Shown piece after piece: positions 34,187-42,869 of a DNA stretch of 64,000 nucleotides (position 1 is its first letter; each line of letters starts with the position of its first letter). This DNA is from Rhodonellum psychrophilum GCM71 = DSM 17998 (lineage in GTDB: Bacteria; Bacteroidota; Bacteroidia; Cytophagales; Cyclobacteriaceae): the NCBI RefSeq assembly GCF_000381545.1, contig NZ_KB906678.1, positions 181,704 to 245,703 of the forward strand, in the 5' to 3' direction. The notes beneath the pieces are model-generated. The model did not search any database, had not been told where the DNA came from, and saw only the letters and a program-made list of their open reading frames with translations. The position numbers and the translations under genes were made by a program.

Positions 34187-37153
34187 TTAAAAATCAACCG
34201 TTAGATGAAAAAAGATTCTTCTAGGGGTTGGGTAGGGTGCGATATCTACGTTGTTTGCCACGGACTGTGCACCAAAAGTGGAGGTCTCTGGGTCATATCC
34301 CTTATACTTGGTAAACAGAAAAACATTGTTCGCTGATGCACCTATTTTGATGTTCTCAACTGAGCTACCAAATGTATTGGTAATGGCTGTTTTTGGGATA
34401 GTATAGTAAAGTCCTATTTCCCGTACTTTCATAAATGAGGCATCTTGTACCCAGCGACCAGCATTGTTGAATGGAGCCGGAGGCCTTTGTCTGCCATTTG
34501 GAATCCCGTCTCCATCATCGTCATCGAACCATCCATTGGTCGTACCACCTCCATCGGTCAGAAAAGAAGTCAAGTTAATATTGTCACCGCCTTGCCTCCA
34601 ATCCAAAAGGAAGGAGAGTTCCAGATTTCTGGCGATGCTGACGGTATTGTAAAAGGAGAGGTTGAATTTAGGCTGGGCATTGCCCCAGAAGGTAAAACCT
34701 CCTGGATTGCTGGGGTCAGCTGGAGAACCAACGATAGTGGTCGGCGCATATCCCTGTGCATATAAAAAAGTACCCAATCCCGATCCGAATGCACCGGCAA
34801 TGTAAGTCGGAATCCCCAACCTTGTCAAATTTACTCTGTTTTGCCAGTACAAAACCCTGGAAAACCACCTAAAGTTGGACTTGTCGATCACATTTCCTGA
34901 AAGGCCAAATTCAAAACCCTTATTCTCCAGTTCCGCTTCATTGCTGGGCGTTGTGTTCACTCCGGTGGAAGGGGCAAGGTTAAGGCTTTGGATATTGTTT
35001 TGGGTGGTCTTGATGTAATAGGTAGCTTCTAAGGAAACCCTGTTCCTGAAAAACCCTACATCCACTCCAAATTCAAGTTCTTTGGCTGTTTCTGGTCTTA
35101 TTTGGGTATTCCCTATTTGCGTGGAAACAACAGAACCCAGCAATCCTCCAATATTGGCTCCTCCAAGTGGCGTAAAAGTGCTTCCAAAAGCAACCGGACC
35201 CGCTGTCTCACCATAGGCAATCCTTGGCTTCAGCTGATTGACCACTGTCGAATTCCAAAAATCAAAATTGGCGATGTTTACAGCCAATGATGCCCTTGGA
35301 AAAGCATAAAACTCATTTGGATTGCCATTTAAGGTAGATTTATCCCAACGGATCCCAACGGTACCTATGATTTTATCATCAAAATTGGCTTCCTGTTGCA
35401 AAAAGACGCCTGCTTCTTGTATTTCGCTGTTGAACTGTTCGTTGATTTCCTGAACTGTGGCCTGCTGCAAATTTCTTTGACCCGGGGTAAGCCCACGCCC
35501 TCTAGTGAAAAGAGAGCTGTTTTTGAAATCCAATCTAACCAGGCCTGCCTGAGAGTTCATGTTCACTTTTCCCAGATTCCAATTGTAAACCAAAGCTGCC
35601 TGAAAATTCGTGTTGAAACTTTCCTGCTTTCCCCAAAAAGCATCTCCTGGATTGGCCTGCCCCCTTTGGAATTGGAGAAATTCCGGTAAATACACCAAGG
35701 TGGAATTCTGCAGAAAATCCAATCCTCCGGCAAATGATGCCTTCAAAAAACTGGTATTGGTTTTCAACAAATCGATATCCAAGTTGAAAGCTTGGATAAA
35801 TCTGTTGACTTCTGAATTGTTGACGGCATTGTCGGTGACCGCAATGGGGTTTTCCGAAAAATAGGGATTGACTGGATATATCCCATTTGCATCGGGTCTC
35901 AAGTCAAAATAATTGGGGACGTAGGCGATGCTGTAACCGATACTTGCTCCCGAATTGTTTTGATTACCCGTGAATCCCCTATCTGTATTGGATTTGATAT
36001 AATTGGAGGAAACCCCCAATTTGATCTTGTCCGAGATTTTATGGTCAATGTTGGTTCTGATGGAGTAGCGGTCAAAGCCTGTTTTTCTCACCGTTCCATC
36101 CTCTGTATTGATATTTCCGGAAACAAAGAATTTGGTTTTATCAGTACCTCCAGAGATCGTAATCCTTGAATTGGAAAGCAGCGCTGTGTTGTTGTAGAAA
36201 TAATCCTCATAATCAATCTTTGTCCCTTGTCTGAATCTTTCCAATTCCACAGGTCTTCTGGCTTCCGGAAAAAAGAAATTTATTTTCTCCTCACTCCAGT
36301 CATCTACTCCCAATAGTCTAAGGGGTTGTGCAAATCCAATATCCTGGGAGAAGGAGACTTTTGTTTTCCCTTCGGCGCCTCTTTTGGTGGTAATGATGAT
36401 TACCCCTGCATTGGCCCGGGTCCCATAAATCGCTGCTGCCGAGGGTCCTTTCAATACCTCTATGGATTCAATATCCGATGGATTCAAATCGGCAAGCCTG
36501 TTGGCACCATCATCTTGATTTGCCCCACCCGCTCCGGAAACCGTTGCTCTTCCACTTCTTTGAAAAGAGTTGTTGATATAAACCCCATCTAGAATGATCA
36601 GTGGCTGCGATGCCCCCGACAAGCTGGAAATTCCTCTCAATTGGATGGAAATTCCTCCTCCGGGTGCACCTCCATTTGACCGGATCGTAGCACCGGCCAC
36701 TTTTCCGTACAGTGCTCCATCGGTGGTCTGAACAGTTGTCGTTCCCATCAGGTCTTTTGAGGACACGGAAGAAACGGCGTTTGCCAAGTTGGACCTTTTC
36801 ACAGAGGAGGCCAAACCGGTGATCACTACCTCTTCCAGGCTGGTCGCATCTTCGATTAGACTCACCTGAAGATTGTTATTGCTTGGACTTACCGCAAAAG
36901 TCTGGCTAAGGAAGCCCAAAGAGGAAATCACCAATACTGCAGACTGATTGTTGTCGAAGCTGATGGTAAATCTGCCCTCTAAATCAGTAATGGTTCCCCT
37001 GGTCGTGTTTCTCACAAGGATGTTGGCACCAAGCAGGGGCTCTCCCCGCCGATCATCTTTCACCACACCGGTCACGGTGTACTGCGCCATGGAGACTCCG
37101 GAAACGATCATCAGCAACGCCAGAATCAATGGAAATTTGTAGATTTTTCGCAT
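34187..37153 (-). CDS. SusC/RagA-family TonB-linked outer-membrane transporter
   Basis: 988 residues when started at the Met at 37153, which begins the signal peptide MRKIYKFPLILALLMIVSG (cut after SMA). Next come a carboxypeptidase-regulatory-like domain (about 22-100, GVVKDDRRGEPLLGANILV), the plug with the SusC signature IQLRGISSLSGASQPLIILDG near 172-192 and GPSAAAIYGTRANAGVIIIT near 240-260, then a 22-strand barrel ending in HLTVDF. It imports the SusD-captured ligand using TonB energy. The substrate is unknown. It is transcribed with SusD from a predicted promoter about 200 bases upstream. Confidence 0.95.
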   Translation of the reverse strand: MRKIYKFPLILALLMIVSGVSMAQYTVTGVVKDDRRGEPLLGANILVRNTTRGTITDLEGRFTISFDNNQSAVLVISSLGFLSQTFAVSPSNNNLQVSLIEDATSLEEVVITGLASSVKRSNLANAVSSVSSKDLMGTTTVQTTDGALYGKVAGATIRSNGGAPGGGISIQLRGISSLSGASQPLIILDGVYINNSFQRSGRATVSGAGGANQDDGANRLADLNPSDIESIEVLKGPSAAAIYGTRANAGVIIITTKRGAEGKTKVSFSQDIGFAQPLRLLGVDDWSEEKINFFFPEARRPVELERFRQGTKIDYEDYFYNNTALLSNSRITISGGTDKTKFFVSGNINTEDGTVRKTGFDRYSIRTNIDHKISDKIKLGVSSNYIKSNTDRGFTGNQNNSGASIGYSIAYVPNYFDLRPDANGIYPVNPYFSENPIAVTDNAVNNSEVNRFIQAFNLDIDLLKTNTSFLKASFAGGLDFLQNSTLVYLPEFLQFQRGQANPGDAFWGKQESFNTNFQAALVYNWNLGKVNMNSQAGLVRLDFKNSSLFTRGRGLTPGQRNLQQATVQEINEQFNSEIQEAGVFLQQEANFDDKIIGTVGIRWDKSTLNGNPNEFYAFPRASLAVNIANFDFWNSTVVNQLKPRIAYGETAGPVAFGSTFTPLGGANIGGLLGSVVSTQIGNTQIRPETAKELEFGVDVGFFRNRVSLEATYYIKTTQNNIQSLNLAPSTGVNTTPSNEAELENKGFEFGLSGNVIDKSNFRWFSRVLYWQNRVNLTRLGIPTYIAGAFGSGLGTFLYAQGYAPTTIVGSPADPSNPGGFTFWGNAQPKFNLSFYNTVSIARNLELSFLLDWRQGGDNINLTSFLTDGGGTTNGWFDDDDGDGIPNGRQRPPAPFNNAGRWVQDASFMKVREIGLYYTIPKTAITNTFGSSVENIKIGASANNVFLFTKYKGYDPETSTFGAQSVANNVDIAPYPTPRRIFFHLTVDF

Positions 37154-37500
37154 AGTTTTTAGTTTAAATAAATCCGAACACAAAAATCAAATCAAAAAGA
37201 CCCTTCAAAAAACCAATATCCATTATGTCAGGTAAAAACATTCCTTATCAAACAGAAAACAAGTCTGCAATAACTTTGTCCTAAATCATCGCATGGATTG
37301 AAGGATCATCTCAATTTTCAATTCTAATTACAATATTTATTTGCATTTTTCAAACTTAATAGAAATAAAAAAACACGACAAAACGACTGTTTTTTTTCCA
37401 TTGGTGACATTTGGCAAAACCTGAATCTCAGGATATAAAAATGATGTGAATTTTAAAAACCGCTATGATTAACGTTCATTTCTCGGTTTGAGCAACACCC
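37154..37500. other. Long leader region of susC
   Basis: No gene seen. It holds the predicted susC promoter and about 190 bases of AT-rich leader, in which no anti-sigma-dependent or riboswitch structure was recognised. Confidence 0.4.
37351..37382 (-). promoter_or_regulatory. Predicted promoter of the SusC/SusD operon
   Basis: On the minus strand TTTG (37382-37379), a 20-base spacer, then TAAGTTTG (37358-37351), fitting TTTG-N19/20-TAnnTTTG. The start codon is about 200 bases downstream, so the leader would be long. Confidence 0.5.
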
Positions 37501-37506
37501 CAAACC

Positions 37507-37547
37507 AAAAAAACACCAAAAACCGATGGCTTTTGGTGTTTTTTTTG
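37507..37547 (-). terminator. Terminator after the DUF1080 gene
   Basis: An A-rich/T-rich inverted repeat with core CACCAAAA and TTTTGGTG and loop ACCGATGGC, extended on both sides by A/T pairing. It lies about 70 bases past the DUF1080 stop on the minus strand. Confidence 0.7.
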
Positions 37548-37613
37548 GTTTGGTCGGTATTGAAAGGTTTTTTTACAAAACCTGACTTACCTCCTATTCA
37601 CTTTATTGTACTT

Positions 37614-38348
37614 TTAAAGTTTTTTGATTTCTATGTTTCTGAACCAAACTTCGTCACCATGATCTTGCAAAGAAATTTTACCCTTTTTGAATTTACTGAA
37701 TCCAGGCATGTCCTTAAACTTGCTTTTGGCTACCAATGCCTCCCATTCCGGAGTCCACATCGTGGTGGAAACAACCATCACTCCGTTTAGATACAGTTCT
37801 AATTCTCCATTATCTGCAATGATTTCAGCCAAGTTCCATTCACCAACAGGTTTTACCGTCTCTTCACTGGATTCGATCAGATCATAAAGATCTCCCGCAC
37901 GGTGGGTAGGGATTTTGGCGTCAGGATGACCATCATTGTCCAAGACTTGCATCTCCAAACCGGTCTGCCAAGGATAACTGAACTCAGGGGCTTCATGGAC
38001 AAAAAAGATCAAACCACTGTTTCCATTTGGCGCTATTCTCCACTCATATTTCAGGTGAAAATTGTCAAATTCTTCCGTCGTTACAATATCTCCACCGTCT
38101 CCGGTTTGCCAATCCGCTTTGTTGGTAGCATCGAGGTAAATGGATCCATCTTGGACTTTCCAAGCTTTTCCTACTTCCCCTCCACCATATTTGGCCCAAC
38201 CGTTTAATGTCGAACCATCAAACAAACTGATCCATTCACTTTCCACAACTTCAAATTCAGAGTCATCGACCACGATTTCCTGTTGATTGCCTCCGCAAGA
38301 AAATGCAAGTACCGATGCGGTTAGGATTGTATATAAAGGTTTGTACAT
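37614..38348 (-). CDS. DUF1080 family protein (3-keto-disaccharide hydrolase) lipoprotein
   Basis: 244 residues with a signal ending in the lipobox FSCGG near residue 18. The domain start EWISLFDGSTLNGWAKYGG (about 40-58) is the DUF1080 signature. A concanavalin-like beta sandwich follows, with NGNSGLIFFVHE, TGLEMQVLDNDGHPDAKIPT and HRAGDLYDL, and the usual ending GKISLQDHGDEVWFRNIEIK. The family is annotated as 3-keto-disaccharide or 3-keto-glucoside hydrolase. It would cleave glycosides after C3 oxidation. It lies 6 bases after the cytochrome c gene, consistent with an oxidation/cleavage pathway with the GMC enzyme encoded nearby. Confidence 0.9.
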   Translation of the reverse strand: MYKPLYTILTASVLAFSCGGNQQEIVVDDSEFEVVESEWISLFDGSTLNGWAKYGGGEVGKAWKVQDGSIYLDATNKADWQTGDGGDIVTTEEFDNFHLKYEWRIAPNGNSGLIFFVHEAPEFSYPWQTGLEMQVLDNDGHPDAKIPTHRAGDLYDLIESSEETVKPVGEWNLAEIIADNGELELYLNGVMVVSTTMWTPEWEALVAKSKFKDMPGFSKFKKGKISLQDHGDEVWFRNIEIKKL

Positions 38349-38354
38349 TTTGGT

Positions 38355-38771
38355 TTATTTCAACAATAAAACATAACGGATCATGTCTTCCGCATCTTCT
38401 TGACTTAAGGCCGGATGGGCAGGCATAGGCACTTCACCCCAGTTGCCAACATTCCCATTGATCACAGTTCCAGCCAACATTTTCACATTCTCTTCTGTAT
38501 TCTCATATTTTGCTGCAACTTCAGCATAAGATGGCCCAACGATTTTTCGCTCCACCATGTGACAGCTTAGACAATCTGATTCTTTAAGTTTGGCCAATCC
38601 CTTGATATAAATGGGATTATCCTTGTGTTTGTCTTCCAAACTAACTTTGGCTGGGGCCGCTGCTGGGGTAGAGACAGTGGTTTCGGAAGTTTTTTCCGTA
38701 CCGCCACCGCAGGAATAGGTCAAAGCAGACAAAGCGATTACGCCGATGGATAAGGTTTTTAATAATTTCAT
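38355..38771 (-). CDS. Monohaem class I cytochrome c, lipoprotein
   Basis: 138 residues. The lipoprotein signal MKLLKTLSIGVIALSALTYS ends at Cys21 (TYSCGGG), followed by a Ser/Thr/Ala-rich linker. CLSCH near residue 69 binds haem c, and Met in VPMPAHPALS near 120 is the likely sixth ligand. It lies between the sugar isomerase and DUF1080 genes, so it is a good candidate electron acceptor for the GMC dehydrogenase encoded on the other strand. That pairing is inference. Confidence 0.88.
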   Translation of the reverse strand: MKLLKTLSIGVIALSALTYSCGGGTEKTSETTVSTPAAAPAKVSLEDKHKDNPIYIKGLAKLKESDCLSCHMVERKIVGPSYAEVAAKYENTEENVKMLAGTVINGNVGNWGEVPMPAHPALSQEDAEDMIRYVLLLK

Positions 38772-38798
38772 TTGTGTTGTTCGTTTATGTTTGATGGT

Positions 38799-39851
38799 TT
38801 AAATTCCTAATATTTTTTTGTTGAAAGCCTCATCTGATCCTGCGGAAGCGAAATCGTCAAATGCTTTTTCCGTTACCCTGATGATATGGTCGGAAATAAA
38901 CTGGGCACCTTCTATTGCTCCCTGTTCTGGATGCTTGATCGCACATTCCCACTCCAGCACTGCCCAACCGTCATAATCGTACTGAGAAAGTTTGCTAAAG
39001 ATACCACTAAAATCAACTTGACCATCACCTAAGGATCGGAATCTTCCGGCTCGGTCTATCCAATTTTGATAGCCTCCGTAAACACCTTGTTTGCCTGTGG
39101 GGTTGAATTCCGCATCTTTTACATGGAACATTTTTATCCTTTCATGGTATAAGTCAATGAATTGGAGATAGTCAAGGCACTGAAGGATGAAATGGCTTGG
39201 ATCATATAGAATATTCGCTCTTTTATGGTTGTTGACTTTCTCCAGAAACATTTCAAAGGTAATGCCATCGTGCAAATCTTCTCCTGGATGAAGTTCGTAA
39301 CATAAATCAACTCCATTGTCCTCAAAAGTATCCAAAATGGGCAACCATCTTCTGGCCAATTCTTTAAATCCAGTCTCCACCAATCCAGCAGGTCGCTGAG
39401 GCCATGGATAGACCGTCTGCCACATCAAAGCGCCACTGAACGTCGCGTGGGCAGTCAATCCTAGGTTGGAAGAGGCTTTTGCGGCATACTTCAGTTGTTG
39501 GGTGGCCCATTCGGACTTGCCTTTGATATCTCCTTTGAGTGATGCAGGCGCAAATCCATCAAACAGTTCATTGTAAGCAGGATGAACCGCTACCAATTGG
39601 CCTTGTAAGTGAGTGGAAAGCTCTGTGATTTCCAGTCCCGCTTCGTTTACTATCCCCTTGATTTCATCTGCATAAGTTTGACTCTCGGCCGCTTTTTGAA
39701 GATCGATCAGGCGTCCATCCCAAGAGGGGATTTGTACGCCGTAATAGCCGATTTCTGCCATCCACTCGCAAATACTTTTTAGGCTGTTGAAAGGTGCTTT
39801 GTCATCTGCAAACTGGGCCAAAAATATCGCTGGTCCTTTAATGGTTTTCAT
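38799..39851 (-). CDS. Sugar phosphate isomerase/epimerase family TIM-barrel protein (cytoplasmic)
   Basis: 350 residues of the xylose-isomerase-like AP-endonuclease 2 fold. It has no signal peptide. Metal-binding residues are seen in CYELHPGEDLHDG near 185-200, LYDPSHF near 222, FHVKDAEF near 250 and VLEWECA near 305. It probably isomerises or epimerises an oxidised sugar in the cytoplasm. It lies 81 bases after the Gfo/Idh/MocA gene and 27 before the cytochrome c gene. The distinct exported relative at 45187 suggests a two-compartment pathway. Confidence 0.85.
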   Translation of the reverse strand: MKTIKGPAIFLAQFADDKAPFNSLKSICEWMAEIGYYGVQIPSWDGRLIDLQKAAESQTYADEIKGIVNEAGLEITELSTHLQGQLVAVHPAYNELFDGFAPASLKGDIKGKSEWATQQLKYAAKASSNLGLTAHATFSGALMWQTVYPWPQRPAGLVETGFKELARRWLPILDTFEDNGVDLCYELHPGEDLHDGITFEMFLEKVNNHKRANILYDPSHFILQCLDYLQFIDLYHERIKMFHVKDAEFNPTGKQGVYGGYQNWIDRAGRFRSLGDGQVDFSGIFSKLSQYDYDGWAVLEWECAIKHPEQGAIEGAQFISDHIIRVTEKAFDDFASAGSDEAFNKKILGI

Positions 39852-39932
39852 AGGTTGATTTGGTTTATTATTTGAATTTCTTTTTCATGTTTATTTGATT
39901 GAGAGCCTCCCGGATTCAATAGAATTTCGGTC

Positions 39933-41102
39933 TCAGTATTTCACCACCAAGGGTGTCCATTTCATTTCCGACACATTTGATGCCAAGACATGGTCAATGA
40001 ATGCCATCCCTCTGATTCCATCCTCTGCTCCAGGAAAATCCTTCCATTCTGGTTTTGGCTCCTCCCCTTTTTCCAATGCATAAATGCATCTTGCAAAATT
40101 CCTGTAAATATTGGCAAATGCTTCCATGTATCCTTCCGGATGTCCAGCTGGAGTCCTGATGTTTTCATTCGCAAGAGCCGTGAGATAGCCTGTTCCCGCC
40201 CTAAAAATCTGGCTGGGCTGATTCGGCCATCTTGCGATCAGGGAGTTACAATCCTCCTGTTGCCATTCCAAGCCCCCTTTGTCGCCATAAATCCTAATTT
40301 TAAGATTGTTCTCCACCCCCGTGTCTACTTGTGAAGCGGTCAAAATCCCCGACGCATCATTTTCAAAACGCATTAGGATGGCTCCGTCATCATCGATCAT
40401 TCTCCCTGGAATCTTAATGGAAAGGTCTGCACAGATTTTGGCCACTTTCAACCCGGACACGTACTCTGCCAAATTGAAAGCATGGGTCCCGATATCTCCA
40501 AAGCATCCGGCTTTGCCATTCCTCAAAGGATCAGTTCTCCATTCCGCCTGTTTGTTGTCTTCGTGTTCCAGGAGTTTCCACAACCAACCCTGGGGGTACT
40601 CTACGTACACTTTTCTGATTTCACCAATCGCTCCATCGGCCACCATTTGCTTGGCCTGCTTGATCATCGGATACCCTGTATACGTGTGTGTAAGGCAAAA
40701 AAGCTTATCACTGGATTTGATGATTTGATGCAACTCCATTGCCTCCTCATAATTCAGTGTCATGGGTTTGTCCAGTACAACATGAAAGCCTTTTTCCAAC
40801 GCTTTCTTGGTGGGATCAAAATGGACATTGTTAGGTGTCACGATACTCACGATATCTATCCGTTCGGATTCAGGAAGAGCCAGTTCCTTTTCGAACATTT
40901 CATCGTAAGAAGAATAAACCCTGGAAGGGTCCAGCATCAATTCCTCTCCGCTTTGTCGGGATTTTTCGGGTGAACTGCTAAAAGCTCCAGCACACAGCTC
41001 AATAAGCCCATCCATCTGGGAAGCACTCCTGTGGATGGCTCCTATAAAAGATCCCGGACCTCCTCCCACCATTCCCATTTTGAGTTTTTTGTGTATTGTC
41101 AT
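39933..41102 (-). CDS. Gfo/Idh/MocA family NAD(P)-dependent oxidoreductase
   Basis: 389 residues. The N-terminal Rossmann fold starts KLKMGMVGGGPGSFIGAIHR (about 6-25, GxGxxxG type). The EKP-like catalytic motif is VVLDKPMTLNYEEA near 110, and the C-terminal alpha/beta domain has GKAGCFGDIGTHAFNLAEYV near 195-214 with the catalytic Asp-His pair. It oxidises or reduces a sugar at C3 or an inositol-like substrate in the cytoplasm. It is first in the minus-strand group. It has no signal peptide, so it works inside the cell. Confidence 0.9.
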   Translation of the reverse strand: MTIHKKLKMGMVGGGPGSFIGAIHRSASQMDGLIELCAGAFSSSPEKSRQSGEELMLDPSRVYSSYDEMFEKELALPESERIDIVSIVTPNNVHFDPTKKALEKGFHVVLDKPMTLNYEEAMELHQIIKSSDKLFCLTHTYTGYPMIKQAKQMVADGAIGEIRKVYVEYPQGWLWKLLEHEDNKQAEWRTDPLRNGKAGCFGDIGTHAFNLAEYVSGLKVAKICADLSIKIPGRMIDDDGAILMRFENDASGILTASQVDTGVENNLKIRIYGDKGGLEWQQEDCNSLIARWPNQPSQIFRAGTGYLTALANENIRTPAGHPEGYMEAFANIYRNFARCIYALEKGEEPKPEWKDFPGAEDGIRGMAFIDHVLASNVSEMKWTPLVVKY

Positions 41103-41385
41103 TTTTATTGTCGGTATAATGGTTTAAAAGTCTATTATTTCGCCTTAAATTTCCTGAAAGATAATTTATCGTTTGATTTCCCTGTAAAACGAAATAGATT
41201 ACTTTACCTACTGCGGTATTCAGTTATGAGCGGTAAAGACCCTAGCGATATTTTGGCATGTTTTGGCAGGCGATTTTGCAAAAAATAAATTTAATAGAAA
41301 AACCTTTAATATTGAATTTAAAATCAATTAGTTTGGCTTTCTGATTACCTCAAAACCTATTTTAACCCTATAACCAACTGCTTGA
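41103..41385. other. Divergent promoter region between the Gfo/Idh/MocA and NupG-like genes
   Basis: 283 bases, AT-rich near both starts. No complete TTTG/TAnnTTTG pair was found. It should hold both divergent promoters of the sugar locus. Confidence 0.4.
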
Positions 41386-42633
41386 ATGAATTTTGGAATC
41401 AAATTCCGTCTTTCCCTAATGATGTTTCTTGAATTTTTTATCTGGGGGGCTTGGTTCGTTACTTTAGGGACTTTTTTAGGAACCAATTTACAAGCCACTG
41501 GATCACAAACAGGAGCTGCATTCTCGACCCAATCCTTTGGTGCCATCATCGCTCCTTTTATTATAGGTTTGATTGCAGACCGCTATTTCAATGCGGAAAA
41601 AATACTCGGCTTGCTCCATTTATCCGGTGCAGTACTCATGTATCTGATGTACCAATCCACTGATTTTGGCAGCTTCTATCCCCTTGTGTTCACTTACATG
41701 GTTTTGTACATGCCCACTTTGGCATTGGTCAATTCTGTCTCTTTCAACCAGATGAAGGATCCGGAAAAGGAATTTTCTCCAATCCGGGTTTGGGGAACGA
41801 TTGGTTGGATCACCGCCGGTTTGGCGATAAGCTACCTTTTTTATTGGGACAGTGCTGACAACATGGCCTCTGGAATGCTCAAAAACACCTTTTTGATGGC
41901 TTCCATAGCGTCTTTGGTGCTGGGCTTGTTTAGCTTTTCCCTGCCAAACACCCCTCCAAAAGCAAAAAAAGGGGAGAAAGTTTCTCTTTCCACCCTTTTG
42001 GGACTGGATGCCTTAAAAATGCTGAAAGACAGGAATTTTGCTGTATTCTTTGTGTCATCCATACTGATCTGTATTCCTCTGGCATTCTATTACCAAAATG
42101 CAAATCCTTTCCTTGCCGAGATTGGTGTTTCCGATCCAACAGGCAAGATGACAATCGGTCAAATATCAGAGGCTTTGTTCCTTCTTCTGCTTCCCTTGTT
42201 TTTTAGCCGCTTTGGCTTTAAAAAGACACTGTTGGCAGGCATGATTGCTTGGGTAATCCGCTATGCATTGTTTGCCATCGGAGATGCAGAAGGAGGCTTG
42301 TTCTTACTCATCATCGGGATTGCCCTTCATGGCCTTTGCTACGATTTTTTCTTTGTGGCAGGACAAATTTACACCAACTCAAAAGCAGGAGTTCAATTCA
42401 GGTCATCGGCCCAAGGGCTGATCACACTTGCTACATACGGAGTGGGTATGCTGATTGGTTTTGCCATTGCCGGAGAGGTTTCTGACTTATACCTGGGCGT
42501 TGATGGACTTCATGATTGGAAATCGATTTGGATGATTCCTTCTGGCATTGCAGTATTGGCCGTTCTGTTTTTCTTCTTTCTATTCCGGGAAAACAAGATC
42601 GTTCCTCCATTTAAAGAAAAAGGCGTGGGATGA
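41386..42633 (+). CDS. MFS transporter of the nucleoside:H+ symporter (NupG) family
   Basis: 415 residues with twelve hydrophobic segments. The start LSLMMFLEFFIWGAWFVTLG (about 8-27) and SFNQMKDPEKEFSPIRVWGT near 121-140 are typical of NupG-type permeases widespread in Bacteroidota sugar loci. A cytoplasmic loop (PNTPPKAKKGEKVSL) separates the halves. Here the context suggests uptake of a sugar or 3-keto-sugar product rather than a nucleoside. It is first in the plus-strand group, and its stop overlaps the start of a small frame of unknown nature. Confidence 0.85.
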   Translation: MNFGIKFRLSLMMFLEFFIWGAWFVTLGTFLGTNLQATGSQTGAAFSTQSFGAIIAPFIIGLIADRYFNAEKILGLLHLSGAVLMYLMYQSTDFGSFYPLVFTYMVLYMPTLALVNSVSFNQMKDPEKEFSPIRVWGTIGWITAGLAISYLFYWDSADNMASGMLKNTFLMASIASLVLGLFSFSLPNTPPKAKKGEKVSLSTLLGLDALKMLKDRNFAVFFVSSILICIPLAFYYQNANPFLAEIGVSDPTGKMTIGQISEALFLLLLPLFFSRFGFKKTLLAGMIAWVIRYALFAIGDAEGGLFLLIIGIALHGLCYDFFFVAGQIYTNSKAGVQFRSSAQGLITLATYGVGMLIGFAIAGEVSDLYLGVDGLHDWKSIWMIPSGIAVLAVLFFFFLFRENKIVPPFKEKGVG

Positions 42634-42845
42634 TTGAATGGATTGAAAAAAGATCCCAAAAAAATCAAACCTCTTTGACTATGACAAAAGGAAATCCAAA
42701 GTTTCTTTCACCTCTAAGTCATTCCATCCAAATCTATTTGGATTTTGGAGAAAAAGGAAATAATTTACCTACCCTTTCCCAACAGAAACAGCAAATGGGA
42801 CTTCATGGAGAAATGAAATCCTTCTTAAAACAACATAAAAATTAA
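42630..42845 (+). CDS. Small hypothetical protein, doubtful
   Basis: 71 residues, starting in the ATGA overlap with the permease stop and ending 24 bases before the GMC gene. It has no signal, helix or known motif, and composition is basic/Gln-rich. The overlap suggests coupling, but an Asn/Gln/Lys-rich short frame in AT-rich DNA may be chance. Confidence 0.3.
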   Translation: MIEWIEKRSQKNQTSLTMTKGNPKFLSPLSHSIQIYLDFGEKGNNLPTLSQQKQQMGLHGEMKSFLKQHKN

Positions 42846-42869
42846 TTTGAAGTAGACAAACATATAATT

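Noticed and set aside
41031..41288. 85-codon plus-strand frame in the divergent promoter region
   Set aside because: It begins inside the Gfo/Idh/MocA gene on the other strand and has no signal, motif or ribosome site.
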